Below, in pieces: positions 34,178 to 42,131 of a stretch of 64,000 nt of DNA. Position 1 is the stretch's first letter; each line of letters starts with the position of its first letter. Made by a program: the position numbers and the translations under genes. The notes under the pieces are model-generated. The model saw only the letters and a program-made list of their open reading frames with translations. It was not told the DNA's origin and searched no databases. The DNA lies in NCBI GenBank assembly GCA_016933155.1, contig JAFGBM010000005.1, forward strand, positions 1-64,000, read 5' to 3'. The stretch comes from Demequinaceae bacterium (GTDB taxonomy: Bacteria > Actinomycetota > Actinomycetes > Actinomycetales > Demequinaceae).

Positions 34178-37078
34178 GTGACATTCGATGAGAAGGACGC
34201 CAGGCCCACGCCGAGGGGCATCCCCGTGCCCCGCCGACGCCCGGCATGGATGATCGCCCTGACGGCTGTCTTCGCCGCCATCGTCGCGATCGTCGTCATC
34301 GGCAACCTCTGGACCGAATGGGCATGGTTCCGGCACCTGGGCTACTCGGGGGTGTGGAAGACGGCCTGGACGACCAGGTTGATCCTGTTCTTGGTTTTCG
34401 GAGTCTTTGCCGGGCTGGCCGTGTGGCTGACACTTTGGCTGGCCAAGCGCGCGAGGCCCAAGACGGCTTCCCGACCCCGATCCACCCTCGATGCCTATCG
34501 TGAGCAACTGCAACCCGTCGAAAGGCTCGTGACCATATCCCTTCCCCTGGTCATAGGACTCATCGCCGGGATCGCGGTGGCATCCAAGTGGGACACCATG
34601 CTCGCCTGGCGGCACCAGGTGCCCTTCGGGATGGAGGATCCGCAGTTCGGAATGGACCTGTCGTTCTACATCTTCACCCTTCCCGGGGTCTCCGTCCTCG
34701 TCGACTTCGCCCTGGGGATCGCCATCGTGTGCGCCGTCCTGTCGGCCTTCGTCCATCTCCTCTACGGAGCGATCACTTCGGGGGGGAGGGCGTTCGCGGC
34801 CTCCAAGCTGGCTCGGATCCAGTTGTCGATCCTCGGCGCGATGGTGATGGTGTTGATCGGAATCAAGATCTGGCTCGGACGGTTTGCTCTTCTCACGAAC
34901 GCGGGCGACACCTTCGACGGGGCCGACTATGCCGACATCAACGCCTCCATTCCGGCCCGGAGCATCCTGGCCGGGATCTCGCTCGTCGTCGCTTTGATGT
35001 TCCTGTCGGTCATCCTCAAACCCGACTGGAGGGTGCCCTTCATCGGGGTGACCCTGATGGTGGTTGCAGGCTTGGTCGTGGGGGGCCTCTATCCGGCCAT
35101 GATCCAGCGGTTCAAGGTCGACCCGAACGCCCAGGAGCTCGAGGCGCCGTACATCCAGAGGAACATCGACGCCACCCTCGTGGCCTTCGGCATCGATGAC
35201 GTTGAGGTGACGACCTACGACGCCAAGACCCAGGCTCTTCCCGATGCCCTCAGGGCGGATGCCCAGACGACGGCATCCATCCGCATCCTCGACCCGAACA
35301 TCGTGTCCCCCGCCTTCCAGCAACTCCAACAGAACAAGCAGTACTACGACTTTCCCGACACCCTCTCCGTCGATCGGTACCTGATCGACGGGGAACTGAA
35401 CGACACCGTCATCGCGGTCCGGGAACTCAACCTCGCCGGCCTCTCCAACGAGAACCGCACATGGATCAACGACCGGACGGTCTTCACCCACGGGTTCGGT
35501 GTCGTGGCCGCCTACGGCAACAGGACCAATTCGGATGGACAGCCGACCTTCTTCGAGGGGGGCATCCCGTCCACGGGTGAACTCGGCGCCTACGAGCCCA
35601 GGATCTACTTCGGGCCCGGCCTGCCGGACTATTCGATCGTCGGGGCTCCGGAGGGGACGATTCCCTGGGAGCTCGACTACCCGGATGACACATCCGTGAA
35701 CGGCCAGGTCAACACGACTTATGCGGGCGACGGCGGCCCGGGGGTGGGCAGCGTCCTGGCCAAACTGATGTTCTGGGTGCGTTTCGGGGACGAGGAGATG
35801 CTCTTCTCCGATCGGGTGACTTCGGAATCCCAGGTGCTGTACTACCGGGATCCTGTCGAGAGGGTCAAGAAGGTCGCGCCCTACCTCATCCTCGACCCGA
35901 ACGTCTACCCGGTTGTGGTCGACGGCCGTGTCCTGTGGGTGGTCGACGGTTTCACCACGACGGATCACTATCCCTATTCGGATCGCCTGGGCCTCCTTCG
36001 CGCCGACGGGACGCACTACGACCTCACCTATGTGCGGAACTCCGTCAAGGCCACCGTCGACGCCTACGACGGAACGGTCACCCTGTACGTCTGGGATGCC
36101 GAGGATCCGATCCTCCAGACCTGGGCGAAGGTGTACCCCGGCACCCTCGCACCGATGTCGGAGATCTCTGCAGAACTCATGTCTCACCTCCGGTACCCGG
36201 ATCTGCTCTTCCAGATCCAGAGGGAGCAACTCGCCACTTATCACGTGACGGATGCCCAGTCGTTCTACTCCGGACAGGATTTCTGGCGCATCCCGGATGA
36301 CCCGACGTCGGCCACCTCTTCGGGGTTGAGGTTCCAGCCCCCGTACTACCTGACCCTCCAGATGCCCGGCCAGGAAGAACCGACTTTCTCCATGATGTCG
36401 GTGTACATCCCGGGGGGGAACACGAACCGGAACGTCCTGACGGGCTATCTGGCCGTGAACTCCGAGACGGGGAGGGTCGCGGGGACCCCGGATTCCGACT
36501 ACGGAACCCTTCGCCTGCTCGAACTCCCGCGGGACTCGACGGTTCCCGGCCCGGGCCAGGTTCAGAACGCCTTCAACTCCGACCCGGAAGCTCAGAAGGT
36601 GCTCAACCTGCTCCGGCAGGGGGAGACGAACGTGCTGAGTGGAAATCTGCTGACCCTTCCGGTCGGCGGTGGACTCCTCTATGTGCAGCCGGTCTATGTG
36701 CAGAGCTCGACGGGCACCCAGTACCCGCTTCTCCGCAAGGTGTTCGTCGCCTTCGGCGATTCAGTGGGATTCGGTGACACCCTCGATGAGGCCCTCGACC
36801 AGGTCTTCGGCCGGGCAGCGACTCCCGATCCCGACCCCAGCCCGACGGGTGGGGAGGAGCCGGTGGAGCCAACCGAGACTTCGGAGGCACGAGCGGCGCT
36901 CCAGATGGCCCTCCTGGAGGCCAAGCAGGCGATAGAGGACGGTCAGGCCGCCCTCGCCGAGGGTGACTTCGCGGCCTACGGCGAGGCTCAGGATCGGCTC
37001 GAGGAGGCGCTCGACGCCGCCATCGAGGCGGAGGCCCTGATCGTCGAGGCCGAGTCCTCGAACGGGGACTCGGCTTAG
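34178..37078 (+). CDS. UPF0182 family large membrane protein
   Basis: The 966-residue protein has about seven N-terminal helices (MIALTAVFAAIVAIVVIGNLW to MVVAGLVVGGLYPAMIQRF). A large extracytoplasmic region follows, with hallmark segments such as PYIQRNIDATLVAFG, GFGVVAAYGNRT and PYLILDPNVYPVVVDGRVLW. It ends in a Glu/Ala-rich amphipathic helix, rich in acidic residues, after a PTGGEEPVEPTET linker. AGGAGAGGA precedes the GTG. Function is unknown in this family. Its position after the PDZ/Lon gene is conserved in actinobacteria. Confidence 0.93.
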   Translation: MTFDEKDARPTPRGIPVPRRRPAWMIALTAVFAAIVAIVVIGNLWTEWAWFRHLGYSGVWKTAWTTRLILFLVFGVFAGLAVWLTLWLAKRARPKTASRPRSTLDAYREQLQPVERLVTISLPLVIGLIAGIAVASKWDTMLAWRHQVPFGMEDPQFGMDLSFYIFTLPGVSVLVDFALGIAIVCAVLSAFVHLLYGAITSGGRAFAASKLARIQLSILGAMVMVLIGIKIWLGRFALLTNAGDTFDGADYADINASIPARSILAGISLVVALMFLSVILKPDWRVPFIGVTLMVVAGLVVGGLYPAMIQRFKVDPNAQELEAPYIQRNIDATLVAFGIDDVEVTTYDAKTQALPDALRADAQTTASIRILDPNIVSPAFQQLQQNKQYYDFPDTLSVDRYLIDGELNDTVIAVRELNLAGLSNENRTWINDRTVFTHGFGVVAAYGNRTNSDGQPTFFEGGIPSTGELGAYEPRIYFGPGLPDYSIVGAPEGTIPWELDYPDDTSVNGQVNTTYAGDGGPGVGSVLAKLMFWVRFGDEEMLFSDRVTSESQVLYYRDPVERVKKVAPYLILDPNVYPVVVDGRVLWVVDGFTTTDHYPYSDRLGLLRADGTHYDLTYVRNSVKATVDAYDGTVTLYVWDAEDPILQTWAKVYPGTLAPMSEISAELMSHLRYPDLLFQIQREQLATYHVTDAQSFYSGQDFWRIPDDPTSATSSGLRFQPPYYLTLQMPGQEEPTFSMMSVYIPGGNTNRNVLTGYLAVNSETGRVAGTPDSDYGTLRLLELPRDSTVPGPGQVQNAFNSDPEAQKVLNLLRQGETNVLSGNLLTLPVGGGLLYVQPVYVQSSTGTQYPLLRKVFVAFGDSVGFGDTLDEALDQVFGRAATPDPDPSPTGGEEPVEPTETSEARAALQMALLEAKQAIEDGQAALAEGDFAAYGEAQDRLEEALDAAIEAEALIVEAESSNGDSA

Positions 37079-37109
37079 GCTCCGGGGGCCGCTACCCTAG
37101 ACCCCAGGT

Positions 37110-37138
37110 TTGGCGGCCCCTTCGGATACGGGTAGAAT
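37110..37138 (+). promoter_or_regulatory. promoter of the initiator tRNA
   Basis: TTGGCG (37110-37115) and TAGAAT (37133-37138) are separated by exactly 17 bp, with the tRNA 5' end 14 nt after the -10. This is the clearest sigma-70 promoter in the window. Confidence 0.75.
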
Positions 37139-37151
37139 GGTCTATTGCCGA

Positions 37152-37225
37152 CGCGGGGTGGAGCAGTTCGGTAGCTCGCCGGGCTCATAACCCGGAGGTC
37201 GCAGGTTCAAATCCTGTCCCCGCTA
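37152..37225 (+). tRNA. initiator tRNA-fMet (CAT)
   Basis: A 74-nt cloverleaf. The acceptor strands CGCGGGG and CCCCGCT leave position 1:72 unpaired (C1/U72) as in actinobacterial initiators. The anticodon arm CCGGG-CTCATAA-CCCGG has the three consecutive G:C pairs of fMet tRNAs and a CAT anticodon. The T-arm is GCAGG-TTCAAAT-CCTGT. CCA is not encoded. Confidence 0.97.
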
Positions 37226-37229
37226 CGAA

Positions 37230-37256
37230 CGAAGGGCCCCCATCGGGGGCCCTTCG
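37230..37256 (+). terminator. hairpin terminator after tRNA-fMet, possibly bidirectional
   Basis: CGAAGGGCCCCC and GGGGGCCCTTCG form a 12-bp stem with an ATC loop. The T tail is weak on the plus strand (CCACTTTA), but the hairpin sits exactly between the tRNA and the convergent ABC operon end. Confidence 0.75.
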
Positions 37257-37271
37257 CCACTTTAGGGGGCG

Positions 37272-38018
37272 CTACTGCCGCGCTACCTCGCCCCATTCGG
37301 TCGCGGTCGCCCGGGTCCCCATCTGCTGATTGTCGACCGCGACCCTCTGGCCGTCGGATAGCCGGATTTCCTCGTCCGCAAGATCGATGAGGGTCTGGTC
37401 GTGGGTGGAGATGATGGCGGTCATGCCCTGTTCGCGGATGACCTGGCTGAGGAGGGCCATGATCGCATTTCCCGTGTCGGCGTCGAGTTGGCCGGTCGGC
37501 TCGTCGGCGATGAGGAGACGCGGATCGTTCGCGAGGGCACGCGCGATCGCCACTCGTTGCTGCTGCCCGCCGCTCAGCTCCGATGGCCTCTGGTTCATGT
37601 GTTTGGCGAGCCCGACCAGGTCAAGGAGCTCCTTGACCCGGCGGTCGCGGACGGAGGTCCGAACTTTCCTGAGACGCATGGGCAGCCCGACGTTCTCGGC
37701 GGCCGAAAGCATCGGCACCAGCCCGAAGGTCTGGAAGACGAAGGAGACCTTGTCTCGGCGGAGGGCGGTGCGTCGACGTTCTCCGAGCTTGGTGACGGTG
37801 ATGTCATCGACGACGATGGTTCCCTCGCTCGGCCGATCGAGGCCGCCGATGCAGTTGAGCATCGTCGTCTTTCCCGATCCCGAACGCCCCACGAGCGCGA
37901 CGAGGCGACCGCGGGGGATGACGAAACTGACGTCGTTGAGGGCGGTGACACGGGCGTGGCCGACACCGTAGTGCTTGGTAACGTGGTCGGCGACGACCAT
38001 CGGAGTGACGTCGGTCAT
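37272..38018 (-). CDS. ABC transporter ATPase (LolD/MacB type)
   Basis: A 248-residue ATPase with GRSGSGKTT (Walker A), the Q loop at FVFQTFGLVPML, LSGGQQQRVAIARAL (signature), LLIADEPTGQLD (Walker B) and ISTHD (H loop). Family members drive FtsX-type permeases in lipoprotein/peptide export or mechanical signalling rather than classical import. It is the last gene of a four-gene operon; its ATG overlaps the stop of the preceding ATPase as ATGA. Confidence 0.93.
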   Translation of the reverse strand: MTDVTPMVVADHVTKHYGVGHARVTALNDVSFVIPRGRLVALVGRSGSGKTTMLNCIGGLDRPSEGTIVVDDITVTKLGERRRTALRRDKVSFVFQTFGLVPMLSAAENVGLPMRLRKVRTSVRDRRVKELLDLVGLAKHMNQRPSELSGGQQQRVAIARALANDPRLLIADEPTGQLDADTGNAIMALLSQVIREQGMTAIISTHDQTLIDLADEEIRLSDGQRVAVDNQQMGTRATATEWGEVARQ

Positions 38019-39247
38019 TGTTCCCCTCCTTCATCGGGGGTGCCCTTGGGGCGGGAGGCGGTTGGCGGCGGAACTCGTGGGGTGTAGGGGTTGGCACCTT
38101 CGGGGGCTTCGGCCTCGTGGGCCATGCCGGCGAGAGGATGTCCGGCGGATGCCTGTTGCTCGGGGGAGGGTCTCTCAGGTGCGGCCTGGAAGTGGAGATG
38201 GGGGGCATCCGAGGGGGCGGGGAAGGCCGGGGAGCCGTCAGTTGTGGGTGGGGCGGGGGGACGGACGATCGGCGGAGGATTGGCGGCCTCGACGGGGTTG
38301 GGCTGCGGGATCGCGGTCGGGTGGGGCTTCGGGCGGTGAGGGGTCCCGTCGGCCCATACCCCGATGTGATCGGGCTCGAGTTCGAGCCGGACCCTGTCCT
38401 TGAGTCCCAGGGTCTTCCGATACTCCTTCGGGAGCTGCATCCGACCCGCGCGGTCGAGCACCGCATACTCTTCGGCGATGACCTCCGTCACGCCCTCCGC
38501 GGTGATGCGGGTCCGGCGGACGACCTCGGAGGAGGTGCGTCCGTCCCGGATGGCGACGGTGCGCTGAACCTGACCCGATACGGTCGAGTCATGGGTGACG
38601 ACGACGACGGCGGCGCCGAGGTCTCGATTGGCGGCTCGGAGGGCTTCGAAGACGTCGTCCCCCGTCGCCGAGTCGAGTTCCCCCGTCGGTTCATCGGCGA
38701 AGAGGACCTGGGGTCGGTTGGCCAGGGCGACGGCGATGGCGACACGTTGTTGTTCTCCTCCGGACAACTGGCCGGGCCGACGGTTGGCCATGTGGCCCAT
38801 GTTCATGGCGTCGAGCAACTCGTTCGCCCGCTTGCGCCTGGTGGTGGAGCCGATGCCTGCGAAGGCCATGGGGAGCATGACGTTCTCGCGAGCGTTGAGG
38901 TAGGGCAGGAGATTCCTGCCGGTCTGCTGCCAGACGAAGCCCACGACCGTGCGCCGGTAGGTGAGGCGATCGGCGTGGGACATCCTGAGCAGGTCCCATC
39001 CGGCGACCCGGGCCGCCCCTGCAGTCGGCACGTCGAGCCCCGAGAGCACATTCAGGAGGGTGCTCTTCCCGGATCCGGACTGGCCGACGATCGCGACCAT
39101 CTCGCCGGCCTCGACCAGCAGGTCGAGGCCCTGAAGGGCCTGGACCTCGATGTTCTCGACCTGGTAGATGCGGACCAGGTTGTCGCAGACGATCAGCGCA
39201 TCGGCGCCGTATTCGACGGTGGGCGCGGTGAGTGTCTCGGTCATCAT
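38015..39247 (-). CDS. ABC transporter ATPase with AbrB-like domain and Pro-rich tail
   Basis: Residues 1-240 form a MacB-type ATPase (GQSGSGKST, LSGGEQQRVAIAVAL, VLFADEPTGELD, VVTHD). About residues 255-295 form a swapped-hairpin AbrB/SpoVT-like segment (EYAVLDRAGRMQLPKEYRKTLG, then LKDRVRLELEPDHIGVW). The last ~110 residues are Pro-rich and probably disordered. The AbrB-like domain usually binds DNA or mediates dimerisation; its role on an ATPase is unknown. Two consecutive ATGs start the gene just after the permease stop, overlapping an AAGGGGG site. Confidence 0.88.
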   Translation of the reverse strand: MMTETLTAPTVEYGADALIVCDNLVRIYQVENIEVQALQGLDLLVEAGEMVAIVGQSGSGKSTLLNVLSGLDVPTAGAARVAGWDLLRMSHADRLTYRRTVVGFVWQQTGRNLLPYLNARENVMLPMAFAGIGSTTRRKRANELLDAMNMGHMANRRPGQLSGGEQQRVAIAVALANRPQVLFADEPTGELDSATGDDVFEALRAANRDLGAAVVVVTHDSTVSGQVQRTVAIRDGRTSSEVVRRTRITAEGVTEVIAEEYAVLDRAGRMQLPKEYRKTLGLKDRVRLELEPDHIGVWADGTPHRPKPHPTAIPQPNPVEAANPPPIVRPPAPPTTDGSPAFPAPSDAPHLHFQAAPERPSPEQQASAGHPLAGMAHEAEAPEGANPYTPRVPPPTASRPKGTPDEGGEQ

Positions 39248-39253
39248 TCCCCC

Positions 39254-42130
39254 TTAGCGGGTGTCTCCTAGACGTAGGACTTCGGACAGTTTGTCCCGGC
39301 GATGCGCGGCGACCTCTGCGGCAACGGCGGTGAACAGCAGGGCCAGGACACCGGTCGCCACAGCTAGGAGGAAACCGGTATCGGCCTGGAGCGGTGGGGT
39401 CGAAACGCCCCCGGCGAGGATCTCGAGTCCCAGGGTTTCCCCCAGAAGGACGAGGATGGCCAGGCCGGCTGCCGTCCCCCCTGCGACGGCGGCAAGGGCG
39501 AGGGGCGCGAGTTCTGTGAGCGCGAGCCACCATCCGTATCGACTCGACATGCCCTGGGTCCTGAACATCGACAGCGCGAGACCGCGCTGCCGAACCCCTT
39601 CCAGGACGGTGACGAGGAGGCCGATGGCGGCGAGGATCCCCACCGTGACGACCGCCGTCGCCATGACGAGCGCGACTCCGCCGATCAAGGCGGAATCGCG
39701 GACGCCCTCCAGCCAGCCCGCCCTGGAGCTCACGCTCGAGGGATCGATTCCCAGGGCGAGGACGGCCTCCTCGGCCCCGTCGCCGGCGACGAACGTCAGG
39801 TTGTATTCGATGGGGGCGTCATGCTCACGGGCAAGAAGGGCATCGACGGGCAGGATGAGGAAGGGGCCCTCCGCCCAGCCGTTCGGCACGGACACGGCAT
39901 CTCCGATGACGGTGAAGTCGTTGTAGTGGGAGCCGATGTACACCTCACGGGTATCGGTGAAATCGAAGACGCGGTACGACGCGCTGAGGAGGGCGGGGAG
40001 GTCGTCCCCCGGGCTAGTGTCCTCTCCGGCCTCGATGAGGGCCCGGAGGTCATCCGGAACGACAAGCCCGATCGATTCGATCATCTCGACATAGTCCTCG
40101 TCGACCGCGAGAACATGCACCCTGGTGTTCGTTTGGCCGATGCCGACGCTGATGAACGGCATGGAGACGATACGGGAGACCGTCAATCCGTCAGCCTCAA
40201 GGGAGGCCACCGCGGTGTCGTCGAGGCCGGACTCGATCCGGACCTCCCCTCCCACTCTTTCCCATGAGGCTTGATCCTGCCCGTTTCGAATGGTCGATAC
40301 CAGGAGGCCTCCCGAGACGGCGATGGAGACGGCTAGGGAGAGGCTCAGGAGGGGAAGGGCGGCGATCCTTCCACGGGCCTTCGCCAAGGTGATGATTCCC
40401 GCCACGCCACGGGTGCGCTTGGCAAGAACCTGGACGAGAGCCATGGGAATGGGGTACAGGCGCAGCACGATGACAGTGACACCCAAGGCGAGGAGGATGG
40501 GCGCGGCCGCGAGGAACGGATCGACCCCGGAGGTCCGCATCTGAAGGACCCCGCGACCCCGGAGGGTGACGACGGAGGCGATGGCGAGGACGACGGCCAG
40601 GGTTTCCAGTGTCAGACGCTTGGCGGCCTTGGCTCGGGCGATCCTCGCCCGATCCCGCCTGTTTGCGGGGATCCGTCGGCTCGTCCACAGCCTCCTGGCC
40701 GTGATGACGCCGAGAATCGGCAGGGCGGTGGAAGACACCAGCACGACGAGGATGAGCAGACCCGCCCCGAAGGACGAGCCTCCGGTGATGGCAGCCGCCC
40801 CGACGTAGCCCACGGTCACGCCCACGACGGTGAAGGCTACGGACTCGATCGCGAGGCGGCCTGCGATGGAGGCCACGGAGGCCCCCCTCGCGCGTTCGAG
40901 CGCGATGTCGGATTCTCGCCTGCTCAGCAGCAACCGCGCCATGAGCGCGACGACGACCGCGGCCACCGCAATCACCCCGGCCACGGTGACGGACATCTGG
41001 GCCAGGGCAGCCTTGGCGCGGTACGGATAGGCCTCGAGTGCGGGACCGAGCCCCGACGTCATCTGCACCGAGACGTCGGGTGCAGGGATGATCGTGTTGG
41101 CCGTGCCTTCGAGTGTTTTCAGGGTCGATGCGATGTCTTTGGCGCCCTGAAGGGTCAAGCCCTCGGAGCCGACATGGAGGATGACCGTTCCGTCGAAGGG
41201 CTGCTCGAAGCCGCTCGCCAGGGCGCTCGCGGTCGAGGTGCTGACCACGATCGTGCCACGCCGGTATACCGGACGCCCGGGTGTGTCGATGGTCAGGCCC
41301 TGAAGGGCCTCGGGCATGGACGCCCAGGCGGGATCGCCGGGGTTGGATGCCTCGACGATGCCGACGATGAGGATGTACACCCTGCTTTGCGCGATGTTCT
41401 GGACCTGGAGGACCGATCCGAGTTCGACCTCGAGGGCGGAGGCGACGCTCTCGGTGATCGCGACCTCGATGATCTCGTAGTCCGAGCCCGTGCCGGGGTA
41501 TTGATTCTCGCCTGGAGTATTCGATTCGCTCGGAGCCGTGGCGTCCACGGGGAGCCGCCCCTCGACGAGGGTCCATTCCACGTCGTTCGACATTGCGAAT
41601 TGCACCACCGTGCTCAATCGCGAGTCCCACAGTTCGGGATGGTCTGACGGCTTGATCGCCTCGTAGTCATGAGTGTCGACGTCCTGACCGGGTTCGATCA
41701 CGCTGACGACGCTCTGCTGCCGCGAAAGGACGTATCCGGTGTAGCCCTCGACGATCGGCGAGATCACCCCGGGAAGGTTCCTGGATGCCCCCTCCGCGTA
41801 GCCGGCAAAACCCTCGGGAGAGGTCCCCCGGATGGAGTTGACGTTGTCCCCCGTGACATTGCCGACAGGGAAGGTGACAACGATGTCCGCGTCGTCGCCG
41901 ATGGCATCGATCGCGTCCCTCGCACCATCATCGAGGGTGTCGAGGACGAGTCGAGGTCCCGCGAGGGCGAGCATGGAGGCAAGGGCGACGATGACGATCG
42001 AGGCGACGAGCGGTCCACGGTCTCGCCAAGCCCGGCGACGAACGAGCAGGAGGGACGAACCGAGAAGACGGGCTCCGCCTCGCGGACCCTGGGGGGCCGC
42101 GGGGGTGACGTCGATGGTCTCGATGATCAC
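39254..42130 (-). CDS. FtsX/MacB-like ABC permease (second)
   Basis: The 958-residue permease has an N-terminal helix (LVASIVIVALASMLALAG), a large extracytoplasmic domain, a cluster of helices (SVTVAGVIAVAAVVVALMARLL, FGAGLLILVVLVSSTALPIL and others), a second extracellular domain, and a final FtsX-like helix bundle (ALIGGVALVMATAVVTVGIL to LLAVATGVLALLFTAVAAEV). The duplicated-core design matches actinobacterial efflux permeases. Its GTG start lies one base after the stop of the upstream permease, so the two are tightly coupled. Confidence 0.88.
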   Translation of the reverse strand: MIIETIDVTPAAPQGPRGGARLLGSSLLLVRRRAWRDRGPLVASIVIVALASMLALAGPRLVLDTLDDGARDAIDAIGDDADIVVTFPVGNVTGDNVNSIRGTSPEGFAGYAEGASRNLPGVISPIVEGYTGYVLSRQQSVVSVIEPGQDVDTHDYEAIKPSDHPELWDSRLSTVVQFAMSNDVEWTLVEGRLPVDATAPSESNTPGENQYPGTGSDYEIIEVAITESVASALEVELGSVLQVQNIAQSRVYILIVGIVEASNPGDPAWASMPEALQGLTIDTPGRPVYRRGTIVVSTSTASALASGFEQPFDGTVILHVGSEGLTLQGAKDIASTLKTLEGTANTIIPAPDVSVQMTSGLGPALEAYPYRAKAALAQMSVTVAGVIAVAAVVVALMARLLLSRRESDIALERARGASVASIAGRLAIESVAFTVVGVTVGYVGAAAITGGSSFGAGLLILVVLVSSTALPILGVITARRLWTSRRIPANRRDRARIARAKAAKRLTLETLAVVLAIASVVTLRGRGVLQMRTSGVDPFLAAAPILLALGVTVIVLRLYPIPMALVQVLAKRTRGVAGIITLAKARGRIAALPLLSLSLAVSIAVSGGLLVSTIRNGQDQASWERVGGEVRIESGLDDTAVASLEADGLTVSRIVSMPFISVGIGQTNTRVHVLAVDEDYVEMIESIGLVVPDDLRALIEAGEDTSPGDDLPALLSASYRVFDFTDTREVYIGSHYNDFTVIGDAVSVPNGWAEGPFLILPVDALLAREHDAPIEYNLTFVAGDGAEEAVLALGIDPSSVSSRAGWLEGVRDSALIGGVALVMATAVVTVGILAAIGLLVTVLEGVRQRGLALSMFRTQGMSSRYGWWLALTELAPLALAAVAGGTAAGLAILVLLGETLGLEILAGGVSTPPLQADTGFLLAVATGVLALLFTAVAAEVAAHRRDKLSEVLRLGDTR

Positions 42131-42131
42131 G

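Noticed and set aside
31593-34247. A single 884-codon minus-strand reading frame covering the DUF2342 gene and the PDZ/Lon gene
   Set aside because: Only the part below 32948 has protein-family motifs. The upper part is antisense to a well-supported protease with a catalytic dyad.
34154-36244. 696-codon minus-strand frame under UPF0182
   Set aside because: Its composition (Asp/His/Glu/Arg-rich) is that of a reverse shadow, and the plus strand encodes a recognised family.
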